Source: Mucilaginibacter sp.
Lineage (GTDB): Bacteria; Bacteroidota; Bacteroidia; Sphingobacteriales; Sphingobacteriaceae
Length of the DNA: 37,799 nucleotides
Direction: 5' to 3'
Assembly (NCBI GenBank): GCA_028287975.1
Contig: JAQBOP010000392.1
Location: 1-37,799 of the forward strand
In this document: piece after piece, positions 14,104-22,820 of the stretch
Numbering within the stretch: the first letter of the stretch is position 1
Layout of the letters: each line of letters begins with the position of its first letter
Translations under genes and position numbers: made by a program
The notes under the pieces: model-generated
What the model was told of the DNA's origin: nothing
Database searches by the model: none
What the model saw: only the letters and a program-made list of their open reading frames with translations

Positions 14104-14961
14104 TTATTGTTGAAGTTTGGCTATACAGTCTGTTAAACTGTCCCTCCAATATGGTATCTCTATATTAAATGTTTGTTTTACTTTACTTTTATCCATTACA
14201 GAATAGCTTGGCCTTGTAGCCTTTGTTGGATATTCGTCTGTACGGATAGGGATTGCTTTTACCTGGGTTGCTGATATATCAAATATGGCACGGGCAAAGT
14301 CAAACCATGAGGTTACCCCCTCGTTGCTGTAATGATAAACACCATAAGCCTTGCTCCCCCTGCTGATAATGAGTAATACAAATTCGGCAAGATCAATAGC
14401 GTATGTCGGGGTGCCAACCTGGTCGGCAATTATTTTAAGTTCGTCACGGTCGCTGCCCAGCTTAAGCATGGTTTTAACAAAGTTGCCGGCATATTCAGAA
14501 TATAGCCAGCCGGTACGGATAATAAAATGCTCTTTTAAAACTGATGCTATAGCCAGCTCACCATCTAATTTGGTTTGGCCGTAAACACTTATCGGGCTTG
14601 CCTCATCCTCTTCGGTAAGCGGGTGGGCAACATCTCCTTTAAAAACAAAGTCGGTTGATATATGGATCAATACTGCGCCATGGTTTTTACATTGAACGGC
14701 CAGGTTAGCCGCACCTGTATTGTTTACCTTTTTGGCAAGTTCACTATCATCTTCGGCCTTATCAACAGCCGTATAAGCGGCGCAATTGATGACGTAGGCC
14801 GGTTTATATTGTTGAAAAATTTTATCTAAACCTGTAACGTCAAGGATATTTGCTTCAGACTCGGGCGGGAAAATAATATTGGTCAACCCCTTTAGTTGGG
14901 CCACATATTTTATGCACTGCCCCAACTGACCCGAAGCTCCAAAAACAACGATAGTACTCAT
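14104..14961 (-). CDS. rfbD: dTDP-4-dehydrorhamnose reductase (RmlD)
   Basis: A 285-residue short-chain dehydrogenase that reduces dTDP-4-keto-L-rhamnose to dTDP-L-rhamnose with NAD(P)H. The N-terminus has the Rossmann motif VFGASGQLGQ (5-14), then VINCAAYTAVDKAEDD (about 57-72), ISTDFVFKG (about 100-108) and the catalytic Y-x-x-x-K in VYGQTKLDGE (about 126-135). ATRPSYSVMDKSK near the C-terminus is also characteristic. It precedes rmlA in the same operon. The two middle enzymes of the pathway, RmlB and RmlC, are not in this window. Confidence 0.93.
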   Translation of the reverse strand: MSTIVVFGASGQLGQCIKYVAQLKGLTNIIFPPESEANILDVTGLDKIFQQYKPAYVINCAAYTAVDKAEDDSELAKKVNNTGAANLAVQCKNHGAVLIHISTDFVFKGDVAHPLTEEDEASPISVYGQTKLDGELAIASVLKEHFIIRTGWLYSEYAGNFVKTMLKLGSDRDELKIIADQVGTPTYAIDLAEFVLLIISRGSKAYGVYHYSNEGVTSWFDFARAIFDISATQVKAIPIRTDEYPTKATRPSYSVMDKSKVKQTFNIEIPYWRDSLTDCIAKLQQ

Positions 14962-15293
14962 TATGATAATAGTTAGCTTAGCAAAGATGTTAATTTATGA
15001 TTGATATTTATTATATCATTTGTTTTATAGCTTTTAATATTATTAACGAGGCTATTTTGGCACACGATACATTTAAAAGTTATAACATAATCCTTACCAA
15101 AATGGTTAAGTCCATTTATACAGCGGTAAAGGATACACGTAGATTGACCCATTGACTGCTAATATAACTATAAAGTAAGTATTACGATCAGAATTATTAT
15201 AATGCACTTATATTTCGGGCCGTTTCGTAATCATATTGCCTGTTATTATAATTAAAATTAAGTTAAATTTGCTTTGCTATCAATCTGTAACAT
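14962..15293. other. Divergent intergenic region, rmlD / flippase operon
   Basis: 332 A+T-rich bases between divergent transcription units, so it must hold promoters for both. On the plus strand TAAATTTG at 15264-15271 is a good TAnnTTTG box about 22 bases before the TTG start of the flippase. On the minus strand, near 14979, CATCTTTG is a one-mismatch box for rmlD. Neither has a clear -33 element. A weak hairpin (CTTACC AAAAT GGTTAAG) lies near 15100. No gene or repeat family was recognised. Confidence 0.4.
15264..15271 (+). promoter_or_regulatory. Candidate -7 box for the flippase-led operon
   Basis: TAAATTTG fits TAnnTTTG. The nearest TTG upstream (15236-15238) is 25 bases away, longer than the usual 19-21, so the match is only partial. 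Confidence 0.35.
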
Positions 15294-16553
15294 TTGAAAC
15301 AACGCGTTAAAGAATCTTATAAAAAGTTAAGGTCGACTAATATCTTATCTAACTTCCTTAACCTAAGCGGCATACAGATCTCAAATATATTATTATTGTT
15401 AATAACCATTCGCCTGATAACCGGCAGTGTTGGCATTGCGGGTTTTGGCATAATCATGTTCGCCTACCGGTTTTCGCTGCTCGCCGGCACGGTTATTAAC
15501 TACGGCACCGGGCAATCGGGCATAAAAGACACTACACTTAATCTTACCGATGTAAAAAAACTAAGTGTTGTGTTTTCTAACACATTATGGATAAGGGTGC
15601 TTATTTTTATATTATTTTTAACAGGATTAGCCGGTTTTTATTGGCTGCATAGCAGTAGCTACACCTATATTTTATTAGCAACGCCGGTTGTATTGGCCGA
15701 GGTATTTAACCCTTTGTGCTTTTTTATCGGTATTGAAAAGATCAGGATCTTTAACGTATGGAACCTGGTATCAAATATTGCCGCGGTATTGGCTATTTTG
15801 CTTTTTATAAAAGGCCCTGCCGATGCCGTATGGGTTAATTTTATTTTGGGGACGGGTAACGTTGTCACCTATTTAGGTTTACTGGTGTATTTATCCGGCC
15901 GTTTAAAAACAAGCTTTCAAATCCCGTTAAAAGCCGATCTGTTAGCCATAGCCAGGGATAACTTTTATCTGACGGTAAACAATATCTCAGCTAACCTGCA
16001 GCAATCCATCATTATATTCGCGCTTGAATGGGGTAACTCAGGCATGCTGGGCGCGTATACGTTGTGCGACAGGATCATGGGGCAAAGCAGGAACTTACTT
16101 AACATCGTCAGCATTGCCATTTACCCCAATGCGGTTAAAATGTACCAACAAAATGCCGCCGCCTGGGACAATTACCGTAAAAGATGCAAGTACCTGTTTG
16201 CGGGGATCTTTGCGGCAGGCGCCGCGCTGGTATTTGTATTGGCCGACCTGATCATATTCATCCTGTCGAAAAAACACAATGCCGACGCGGTTATGGTTTT
16301 AAGGGTGATGGCATTTGTACCGGTTATATCCGCTTTAAATGTATTTAGCGTAGTTGATATATTGTTAAAAAGCAAAAACGTGTATCTGTTTAAAATTGCT
16401 GTAATTTTAATTGTGGTAGCAACGGGGGTAGCATTTTCATTAGTAGCTACCGGTAATAATTTGCTGATTGCCACTTTTACGCTTATTATTGAACTTAGCG
16501 CCTGGGTTATGTATGAATATGTTATAAAAAAATCGCCGGCTAAAAATGTCTAA
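15294..16553 (+). CDS. Wzx-like polysaccharide flippase
   Basis: A 419-residue inner-membrane protein with about 12 hydrophobic segments and a short positively charged N-terminus (MKQRVKESYKKLRS). It fits the oligosaccharide flippase (Wzx, MOP superfamily) that moves undecaprenyl-linked repeat units across the inner membrane; typical parts are LNLSGIQISNILLLLITIRLI near the N-terminus, GFGIIMFAYRFSLLAG and the middle NFYLTVNNISANLQQSIIIFALEW. The start is a TTG, with an in-frame stop 4 codons upstream; the next Met is about 50 residues in, after the first helix, so the TTG is preferred. It leads a five-gene operon; its end overlaps the GT2 gene by 8 bases. Substrate specificity cannot be read from the sequence. 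Confidence 0.85.
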   Translation: MKQRVKESYKKLRSTNILSNFLNLSGIQISNILLLLITIRLITGSVGIAGFGIIMFAYRFSLLAGTVINYGTGQSGIKDTTLNLTDVKKLSVVFSNTLWIRVLIFILFLTGLAGFYWLHSSSYTYILLATPVVLAEVFNPLCFFIGIEKIRIFNVWNLVSNIAAVLAILLFIKGPADAVWVNFILGTGNVVTYLGLLVYLSGRLKTSFQIPLKADLLAIARDNFYLTVNNISANLQQSIIIFALEWGNSGMLGAYTLCDRIMGQSRNLLNIVSIAIYPNAVKMYQQNAAAWDNYRKRCKYLFAGIFAAGAALVFVLADLIIFILSKKHNADAVMVLRVMAFVPVISALNVFSVVDILLKSKNVYLFKIAVILIVVATGVAFSLVATGNNLLIATFTLIIELSAWVMYEYVIKKSPAKNV

Positions 16554-17475
16554 ACCTGTAGCGCTAATTCTGCTTAACTGGAATACACCCGTGCATACGG
16601 CAAACTGTATTTTATCATTACAGCAATACTGCGATGAACAGTTGTTTGATATCCTAATAGCGGATAACGGGTCGACAGATAATTCATTAGCCTTGCTTAA
16701 AGCGCAGTTCCCAAACCTGGTTTATATCGACAACAAAGAGAACCTGGGCTTTGCCGAAGGCAATAACAGGGGGTTGGTTTATAGCATCAACAATGGTTAC
16801 ACTTATTCATTGGTGATGAATACGGATACCTTAGTTGATGAGGACATGGTAACCTGCCTTAAAACGCATTTAGATAATTATTTACAAGCTGCTGCCGTAC
16901 AACCCGCCATCTATTGGATGCACGACAGAACAAAAATCTGGAATGGCGAGGGCAGTTTTAACGCGTTTTTGGGTACAACAAAATCATCAACCAAAATACC
17001 TGATACAAATACCTATAAAACTGTTGAGTGGGTAACAGGCTGTTGTATGATGATCCGAAACTCCGCCTTAATTATGAGCGGGTTATTTAACAAGCAATTC
17101 TTTTTGTATTATGAAGACGTTGAGCTATCATACCGGTTGCGTGATTGCGGCTATGAACTGCATTACCTGCCGTCATGCAAAATGTATCATGAAGCCGGTG
17201 TATCAGCCAAGGTCGAAAAAAAGGAAGGTTTTTTAAGCCCGGTTATTCATTATTATATCAGCCGCAACCATATCTGGTTTTTAAGGCGGTACGCGCTGCC
17301 GGCTTATTACCCGGTCAACCTAATTTATAACGGCTTTTATTACCTTGCTTTGCTGGCCTATTTTATATTGCGCGGACGTAAAGAAAAAGCAAGCTATTTG
17401 ATCAAAGGTTTAAAAGAAGGAATTTTCGCATCAAATAACCTAATTTGGTCGCCAAATAATATCAGCATCCGGTAG
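16546..17475 (+). CDS. GT2 family glycosyltransferase (rhamnosyltransferase-like)
   Basis: A 309-residue GT-A fold enzyme. It starts VALILLNWNTPVHTANCILSL, has the nucleotide-binding ADNGSTDNS (about 41-49), then NLGFAEGNNRGL (about 66-77) and the D-x-D-like site MNTDTLVD (about 91-98), followed by acceptor-side ITGCCMMIR-like WVTGCCMMIRNSAL and FFLYYEDVELSYRLRDCGY (ED motif, the likely catalytic base). This arrangement is that of WbbL/rhamnosyltransferase-type GT2 enzymes, in keeping with rmlA/rmlD nearby, but the sugar is an inference. A weak C-terminal hydrophobic stretch (LIYNGFYYLALLAYFILRG) may touch the membrane. Overlaps the flippase by 8 bases; one base before the polymerase gene. 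Confidence 0.9.
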   Translation: MSKPVALILLNWNTPVHTANCILSLQQYCDEQLFDILIADNGSTDNSLALLKAQFPNLVYIDNKENLGFAEGNNRGLVYSINNGYTYSLVMNTDTLVDEDMVTCLKTHLDNYLQAAAVQPAIYWMHDRTKIWNGEGSFNAFLGTTKSSTKIPDTNTYKTVEWVTGCCMMIRNSALIMSGLFNKQFFLYYEDVELSYRLRDCGYELHYLPSCKMYHEAGVSAKVEKKEGFLSPVIHYYISRNHIWFLRRYALPAYYPVNLIYNGFYYLALLAYFILRGRKEKASYLIKGLKEGIFASNNLIWSPNNISIR

Positions 17476-17476
17476 C

Positions 17477-18871
17477 ATGTTTATTTTCCCACTCATATAT
17501 CTCATATCGTTTGTAATGGCGGTGAGAGAGGTCTACAAAGGAAAGACCGAGGGGATATTGCTGTTTTTTATTTTTGGATTATCCATGTACACCACAGCAA
17601 TGTCTGTTGCGTTTATGTTGGGGTTTAAAGATTTTATACCGGTTTTCCAATTTTTTAAAGAGATTTTGGTGCTAAGCGTGCTTACGTTAAACATCCTCAA
17701 CTTAAAATACCGGCCCAGGTTCCATTTATTGGATTATGCCATCCTTGCGTTCCTGGGCTATACATTTATCTATGCTATTTTACCCATTGGCGAGCAGGGC
17801 TTTGTCGATCGTCTTTTGGCTTTTAAAAGCACATCCTTTTACATAGTTGTATATTTTGCCGGCCGGTTGTTAGATCCTAAAACCGTTTTTGTTAATAAAT
17901 ATTTCAATTATATCATCATGTTAACCATTGCTGCCGGCGCCGTTTTATTGGTCGAGGTAGCCATGAAACAGCAACTGCAGCTGTTTACCGGCTATGCAGA
18001 TTATTGCTACTACTTTTTTAATATTGAACCCAGCGGCATCTTTGGCTTAAGTACAACGTTCGACTCTGACAGCGGGCTGCGACGCTTTGCCAGTTTTTTT
18101 AATAACCCGCTTGAACATGCTGCCGCTACCCTACTGGCCTTATCAGTTATAGCGGCATTATATACCCGCGATGACAATAAATTTAAACCGACCGATATCG
18201 GCGTACTGGCCATAATTGCCTCATTTCTTTCTATCATATTCGCGTTATCGCGTGCGCCGCTGGCCGCTTATTTCTTTATCATTTATATTTACGCGCTGGT
18301 AACTAAAAAAAAATACATCACCGGCACCGTACATGTTGGTGTTGGTTTGGCAGCGGTTTATTTAATTTACCTGTTTACCCAATTTGACAGCAATAACCAT
18401 AATGGCCTTATAGCCGTTTTAATGAATACGGTCGATTTTAGCGACCCATCAAGCGTGGGGCACCTGGTACAATGGGTTGAAGGTGTAATGGCTATGATAG
18501 CCCATCCGTTTGGCTTGGGTTTGGGCACATCGGGCCGGGTGGCAGGCTCGTTAGGCGAAAACGTGGGCGGCGAAAACCAATTTATTATCATCGGGGTGCA
18601 AGCCGGCATAATTGCCTTACTTTTATATTTGGCTATTTACGTTATGTTTATTAAAACAAGCTTAAAGTGGCTGCCCCGGTTAAGGGGCAAAGAACGAAAA
18701 GTATGTATGGCAGTTTTGCTGATAAAAGTCGGGTTTTTCATCCCCATGTTAACATCCGAAGTCGAATCATCATCCTACCTGTCATATATGAACTGGTTTT
18801 TATCAGGGTTATTGATCAGTATGATCATGTATCCTGTAAAACCTCAATTACAACCGGCAAATGATAATTGA
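17477..18871 (+). CDS. Wzy-like polysaccharide polymerase / O-antigen ligase family protein
   Basis: A 464-residue protein with about 11-12 hydrophobic helices. The large loop after the middle helices (roughly residues 150-210, including STTFDSDSGLRRFASFFNNPLEHAA) and the C-terminal HPFGLGLGTSGRVAG (about 345-360) are the recognised loop motifs of the O-antigen ligase/polymerase (Wzy_C) superfamily; relatives have G-x-G-x-G and N-P/H-P elements at the same places. In this operon, between flippase and acetyltransferase, it is most likely the Wzy that joins repeat units in the periplasm. Its start follows the GT2 stop by one base, and its end overlaps the acyltransferase by 11 bases. A second protein of this type is at 36.7 kb. 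Confidence 0.85.
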   Translation: MFIFPLIYLISFVMAVREVYKGKTEGILLFFIFGLSMYTTAMSVAFMLGFKDFIPVFQFFKEILVLSVLTLNILNLKYRPRFHLLDYAILAFLGYTFIYAILPIGEQGFVDRLLAFKSTSFYIVVYFAGRLLDPKTVFVNKYFNYIIMLTIAAGAVLLVEVAMKQQLQLFTGYADYCYYFFNIEPSGIFGLSTTFDSDSGLRRFASFFNNPLEHAAATLLALSVIAALYTRDDNKFKPTDIGVLAIIASFLSIIFALSRAPLAAYFFIIYIYALVTKKKYITGTVHVGVGLAAVYLIYLFTQFDSNNHNGLIAVLMNTVDFSDPSSVGHLVQWVEGVMAMIAHPFGLGLGTSGRVAGSLGENVGGENQFIIIGVQAGIIALLLYLAIYVMFIKTSLKWLPRLRGKERKVCMAVLLIKVGFFIPMLTSEVESSSYLSYMNWFLSGLLISMIMYPVKPQLQPANDN

Positions 18872-19559
18872 AAAACTCATCAGAACCCTAAAGAACGACC
18901 CCAATTACAAGTGGGAAAGCCCCCACTCGGGCCGCGATCTTTTTAGTATCGCGTGGGTCAGGTTTTTCCAGGTGATAAGGGGATTGTTTTTAAAACCGTT
19001 TTTAAAAAGGTCGGCAGGCTTTGTTTTTGTGGGGACCCATGTAAAAGTGAGGCACGGTTACCAGGTTACTGCGGGTAAAAATTTGATACTGGATGATAAT
19101 GTAAGCATCAATGCTTTATCGTTTGATGGTATTAAGTTTGGTGACGATGTATCGATAGCGCGCGACTCGATATTATTTTGCACAGGCATTATAGCACAAA
19201 AAGGAAACGGCATCACCATCGGCGACAGGACAGGCATCGGCGCCCGTGCATTTTTAGCCGGCCAGGGTGGCATTACCATTGGTAATGACGTAATAACGGG
19301 GCCAAATATCCAGGTGTTTTCAGAAAACCATAATTTTTCAGATCTGTCGCAAACCATAAAAGCGCAGGGCGTTACCAAACAGGCTGCGGTTATCGGCAAT
19401 AATTGCTGGCTTGGTGGCGGTGTTACCATATTGGCAGGTGTAACTATTGGCGATGGTTGTGTAATAGCCGCCGGAAGCGTAGTTACTAAATCGGTACCTG
19501 CAAACTCCATTGTAGCGGGGGTACCGGCCAAAGTTGTAAAAAGCAGGGACGCAGTTTAA
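18861..19559 (+). CDS. Hexapeptide-repeat O-acyltransferase (LbH, WcaF/WbbJ-like)
   Basis: A 232-residue left-handed beta-helix protein. From about residue 60 it shows successive imperfect [LIV]-G-x4 hexapeptides: FVGTHVKVRHGYQVTAG, IKFGDDVSIARDS, ITIGDRTGIGARAFLAG, ITIGNDVITGPN. Then comes the conserved SENHNFSD (about 153-160, containing the catalytic-type His), NNCWLGGGVTILAGVTIGDGCVIAAGSVV and the end VAGVPAKVVKSR. It likely uses acetyl-CoA to acetylate a sugar of the repeat unit. It overlaps the polymerase by 11 bases and is 3 bases before the next gene, so it belongs to the same operon. The sugar and position are unknown. Confidence 0.88.
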   Translation: MIIEKLIRTLKNDPNYKWESPHSGRDLFSIAWVRFFQVIRGLFLKPFLKRSAGFVFVGTHVKVRHGYQVTAGKNLILDDNVSINALSFDGIKFGDDVSIARDSILFCTGIIAQKGNGITIGDRTGIGARAFLAGQGGITIGNDVITGPNIQVFSENHNFSDLSQTIKAQGVTKQAAVIGNNCWLGGGVTILAGVTIGDGCVIAAGSVVTKSVPANSIVAGVPAKVVKSRDAV

Positions 19560-19562
19560 AAC

Positions 19563-20762
19563 ATGTCTAAGCCATTAAAAATAGCTGTTGATGTACGCGA
19601 CCTGAGGTTAGCCAAAACCGGCACACGGACTTATTTGGAAGAGTTATGTGCTGAGTTTAAAAAGTTAGAGGCTGATGATCTTCGCTTCTTTTTTTTAGAT
19701 ACCAATATCCCGGTTTATACAGGCAATAACAAACTATTAAAATTGATGGAGCATGCTCGTTACCAATTTTGGAAACAGGTTGTATTGCCACTAAAAGCTT
19801 TTTTTAACGGGTGCGATGTTGTTTTTTGCACCGACAATTTTGTCCCGCTGATACGTTTAGGATATAAAACTATCCCCGTTTTTCATGACGCTTTCTTTTT
19901 CGAGACGCCTCAAAACTACGGCAGACTTTGGCTGTGGTTGTATAAAAAAACGGCCATCCCGGCAGCCAAAAGATCACCTTTTGTAATTACACCATCTGCC
20001 TGGGCAAAAAAACAGATCAATTATTATACGGCTATAGCTAATGAAAAGCTGGTTGTTATCCCCGAAGGGCCAAAAACATTAGGTGATAAGCCCCACCCAA
20101 CCCTCCCCGGTAGGGAGGGCTTTTTAAAAGTCTCCCCTACCGGGGGAGATTTAGAGGGGGCTCCTGTGAATAATGCGGACCAATTACTAAGCTCGTTTTC
20201 TTTAAATCCACAATCATACATCTTGCATGTAGGCTCTATGTTTAAAAGGAAGAACATCCCGGCTTTGATATATGCTTTCAGTAAGGTCAAAGTATCAGGA
20301 TATTCTGAATTAAAACTGGTATTGGCCGGACCCGTTCCATCAACCCAAATTGATACTGATCATCAATTGATAACAAATGCCATTGCCGAAACAAACTTAC
20401 AGCAGGATATTATACTAACCGGTTATTTATCAAATGCCGCGCTGGGCCAGCTTTATAAAAATGCCCTGGTGTATGTTTTTCCGTCGATAAATGAGGGTTT
20501 TGGCATACCTGTATTAGAGGCATTTAGCTATGGATTGCCGGTGCTTGTGGCCAACAATACCTGTTTACCCGAAGTTGGAGGCGATGCCGTTTTACAATTT
20601 GATCCTTTTGATACCGATGATATGAGCTTGAAAATAAAAAAGGTTTTGTATGATGGGCAGTTGCGTAGAGATATGAGTAGCAAAGGCATAGAACGGCTTA
20701 AACTGTTCTCATGGCACAATACGGCTTTGCAATTGATCGACGTGTTCCGGAAAGCTGTCTAA
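19563..20762 (+). CDS. GT4 family glycosyltransferase carrying an in-frame palindromic insertion
   Basis: A 399-residue GT-B enzyme. The N-terminal domain starts KIAVDVRDLRLAKTGTRTYLEEL (donor/acceptor G-x-x-x-Y loop), continues to IPVFHDAFFF and FVITPSAWAKKQI; the C-terminal domain has YILHVGSMFKRKNIPALIYAF (the family's G-x-x-x-x-K-N segment) and NEGFGIPVLEAFSYGLPVL (E-x7-E motif). Residues about 176-200 (DKPHPTLPGREGFLKVSPTG) do not belong to the fold: they are encoded by a 74-base palindromic repeat that landed in the linker between the two domains without breaking the frame. The protein is about 25 residues longer than usual as a result. Last gene of the five-gene flippase operon; the 3' end overlaps a convergent GT4 gene by 4 bases. 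Confidence 0.88.
   Translation: MSKPLKIAVDVRDLRLAKTGTRTYLEELCAEFKKLEADDLRFFFLDTNIPVYTGNNKLLKLMEHARYQFWKQVVLPLKAFFNGCDVVFCTDNFVPLIRLGYKTIPVFHDAFFFETPQNYGRLWLWLYKKTAIPAAKRSPFVITPSAWAKKQINYYTAIANEKLVVIPEGPKTLGDKPHPTLPGREGFLKVSPTGGDLEGAPVNNADQLLSSFSLNPQSYILHVGSMFKRKNIPALIYAFSKVKVSGYSELKLVLAGPVPSTQIDTDHQLITNAIAETNLQQDIILTGYLSNAALGQLYKNALVYVFPSINEGFGIPVLEAFSYGLPVLVANNTCLPEVGGDAVLQFDPFDTDDMSLKIKKVLYDGQLRRDMSSKGIERLKLFSWHNTALQLIDVFRKAV
20089..20162 (+). repeat. 74-bp palindromic element inserted inside a glycosyltransferase gene
   Basis: It starts AGCCCCACCC and ends GAGGGGGCT; CTCCCCGGTAGGG pairs with CCCTACCGGGGGAG around GAGGGCTTTTTAAAAGTCT-like sequence. G+C-rich poly-C/poly-G composition differs from the flanking gene. 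Similar palindromes (encoding S-P-T-G-G-D-L-E-G-A) are common between genes in Sphingobacteriaceae, from memory. Here it is translated through. Confidence 0.85.
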
Positions 20763-21862
20763 CTATTTAAAAACACCTCAACATGCTCGTCAGCAACCTT
20801 TTCCCAGTTAAACACGCTTAATGCGCGGTCTGAGGCCTTTTGAGCCAGCTTTACCATTTCGGGGTAGTTGCATTCACAAAAGTTTATTTCTTCGGTTAAT
20901 GAACTGATATCACCTTTTTTAAACATTCGGGCGGTCCCTAACACCGCGTATTGATTTTCTTCAATATCACTGACGATCAGCGGAACATTAAGGCCCATAA
21001 CCTTCAACACAACCGGCGACAATCCTTCAACATCAGAGGGCTGGATGTAGCAGTATGAATTAACCATCAGCGTATTGGTATCGTTGCCATACACGTATCC
21101 CGGAAATACCACCTGGTCATTTGCCATATCCAGGATCTGTTTTTCGTAGGATGATGGATTGGGCGAGCCACCTATCAATACCAGTTTCCTTTTTGACGTA
21201 GAATTTTTAAATGCAGGTATTAAATAATGCAAGCCCTTATCGGGTATAAATCGCCCTACAAAAAGATAATAGCCGCCTTTTTCAAGGCCCAGTCTTTCTA
21301 AAATATCGGTATTGCTTGTGCCTGCTTCAACCTCGCTGCCAAACGGAATAAATTTATAGGTCTTGTTAAACTTATCCTCGAAAAGCTTTTTGGCAATTAC
21401 ATTATCAAATATCACTTCGTTTGGCAGGTGCGCGGTTAAATAGGCCGAGAAACGTAAATAGAGCTTACCGTACCAGGGCCATTTATCGCGTTTCCAGTCT
21501 ACCCCATCCTGGCTGATAAATACTTTCTTTCCAAATAAACGTAAGGGTATGGCCCAGATACTGTTACCACCATTTTGTATGTGTACAATATCGGCCGTAT
21601 TATTAACAATAATATCAAAAGTACATTTAAAGGAATGCAGAAGTGTATCCAACCCCTTTTTGGCGCTGGTTTTAAAGGTTTTTATTTTTACGCCTTTATA
21701 TTCCTCAATATCAACAAATACATCGGGGTAACGGCGGTTATAAGCAACAACGCTGTGTCCGCGGTTTACAAGTCTGGGGAATAATTCGAGGGCAAATTTA
21801 TCTGCTCCTGCAGCACCTTTTGCCAAGGGAATTGACCGGAAGCCAAAAGCAGCAATACGCAT
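20759..21862 (-). CDS. GT4 family glycosyltransferase
   Basis: A 367-residue GT-B glycosyltransferase. Starts MRIAAFGFRSIPLAKGAAGADKFALELFPRLVNRGHSVVAY, a typical GT4 donor-loop start with the Gly-rich turn; the C-terminal half has GGYYLFVGRFIPDKGLHYLIPAF (about 196-218), the nucleotide-sugar-binding segment, and the acidic site PSDVEGLSPVVLKVMGLNVPLI (E-x7 pattern with the second Glu replaced by Lys/Met context, about 275-295). Because that second Glu of E-x7-E is not evident (EGLSPVVLK), donor binding may differ. It is on the opposite strand to the preceding operon and overlaps its last gene by 4 bases. The SDR gene lies 16 bases upstream, so the two probably form an operon. Confidence 0.87.
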   Translation of the reverse strand: MRIAAFGFRSIPLAKGAAGADKFALELFPRLVNRGHSVVAYNRRYPDVFVDIEEYKGVKIKTFKTSAKKGLDTLLHSFKCTFDIIVNNTADIVHIQNGGNSIWAIPLRLFGKKVFISQDGVDWKRDKWPWYGKLYLRFSAYLTAHLPNEVIFDNVIAKKLFEDKFNKTYKFIPFGSEVEAGTSNTDILERLGLEKGGYYLFVGRFIPDKGLHYLIPAFKNSTSKRKLVLIGGSPNPSSYEKQILDMANDQVVFPGYVYGNDTNTLMVNSYCYIQPSDVEGLSPVVLKVMGLNVPLIVSDIEENQYAVLGTARMFKKGDISSLTEEINFCECNYPEMVKLAQKASDRALSVFNWEKVADEHVEVFLNS

Positions 21863-21878
21863 TATCTAAAGTAAATAT

Positions 21879-22820
21879 TTATATAGTAATATGTTCCTTT
21901 GCTAAATAAATATTTTTCTCTTGTAGGTAGTCCGAATAATAATTAGTGATATATTCTTTTAATGCTATGCGCCAGTCCTGCATGATATTCATGCTCCGCA
22001 GCTCCAGTTTTTTGTTGATAAGCCTTTCTGAAGGCGGCCTTGGGGCAAAGTAAGTATCTTTAAAATAGCTTGATGAAACCTCGTTTAGTGTAGTTTCGTT
22101 TTCAAGGCCTAATATCTTTACAAGCTCGCCTGCAACTTCATACCTGCTGGTTTCGCCGTTACAAACCATGTTGTACAGGCCCCAGTATTCTCTTTCAATC
22201 AGCAGTTTTACGTTCTTAGCAAAATCAACTGTAAAGGTTGGTGTGCCGTCTTTATCATTTACAACATGCAAATTGCGTTTGCCCTCTGCCAGTTGCTTAA
22301 TTAACTTATTAATGAATTTCTTATCCTTATCAGGCCCGCCGCCCATCATCCAGCCTGCACGGCATACAATGTAACGTGTCGCATTTTCGCGTACATAACG
22401 CTCGCCCATATATTTTGACCGGGCATAATGGCCAAGCGGGTTAGGCTCGTCCCAGTCATCATAAAAATCTTTGGTACCATCAAATATCCCGGCGGTGCTT
22501 ATATAAAGCATCGGGATGTTTAATTTATTAGCAATAAATACAGCATTTTCTACAGAAGTAGTATTGGTCAGGTAAGTATCGTCAAGGTTTAATTCGCAAT
22601 ATTCAAGGTCGGTATACGCGCCTAAATGAAAAAGGTAATCAGGTTTAAATGCTTCTACATCTCTTTTATAAGCGTCAAAGTTTCTGAAATCAAGAAAACT
22701 AAGCCACTGTTCATTTACATCCTTATCTGTGCATTTGATCTCGTAATCATCTTTAAATATGCGATAAAAGGCTTCTCCAAGCATTCCACCCGCACCAGCA
22801 ATGTAAATTTTTTTCTTCAT
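21879..22820 (-). CDS. RmlD-like NAD-dependent sugar-nucleotide reductase/epimerase (SDR)
   Basis: A 313-residue Rossmann-fold protein starting KKIYIAGAGGMLGEAFYRIF (G-x-x-G-x-L-G). Further motifs are YLFHLGAYTDLEYCE (about 60-74), LYISTAGIFDG (about 105-115, active-site Thr/Ser) and the catalytic Y-x-x-x-K in HYARSKYMGERYV (about 131-143). The pattern is that of the RmlD substrate-binding family (dTDP-4-dehydrorhamnose reductase-like), but it differs from the RmlD at 14.1 kb, so it probably acts on another nucleotide sugar. First gene of a minus-strand pair with the GT4 gene. TAATTTTG (22903 back to 22896 on the minus strand) fits a -7 box upstream. Confidence 0.85.
   Translation of the reverse strand: MKKKIYIAGAGGMLGEAFYRIFKDDYEIKCTDKDVNEQWLSFLDFRNFDAYKRDVEAFKPDYLFHLGAYTDLEYCELNLDDTYLTNTTSVENAVFIANKLNIPMLYISTAGIFDGTKDFYDDWDEPNPLGHYARSKYMGERYVRENATRYIVCRAGWMMGGGPDKDKKFINKLIKQLAEGKRNLHVVNDKDGTPTFTVDFAKNVKLLIEREYWGLYNMVCNGETSRYEVAGELVKILGLENETTLNEVSSSYFKDTYFAPRPPSERLINKKLELRSMNIMQDWRIALKEYITNYYSDYLQEKNIYLAKEHITI

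Noticed and set aside
19058-19531. 157-residue minus-strand ORF opposite the hexapeptide acyltransferase
   Set aside because: Shadow ORF produced by the regular codon pattern of the hexapeptide repeats.
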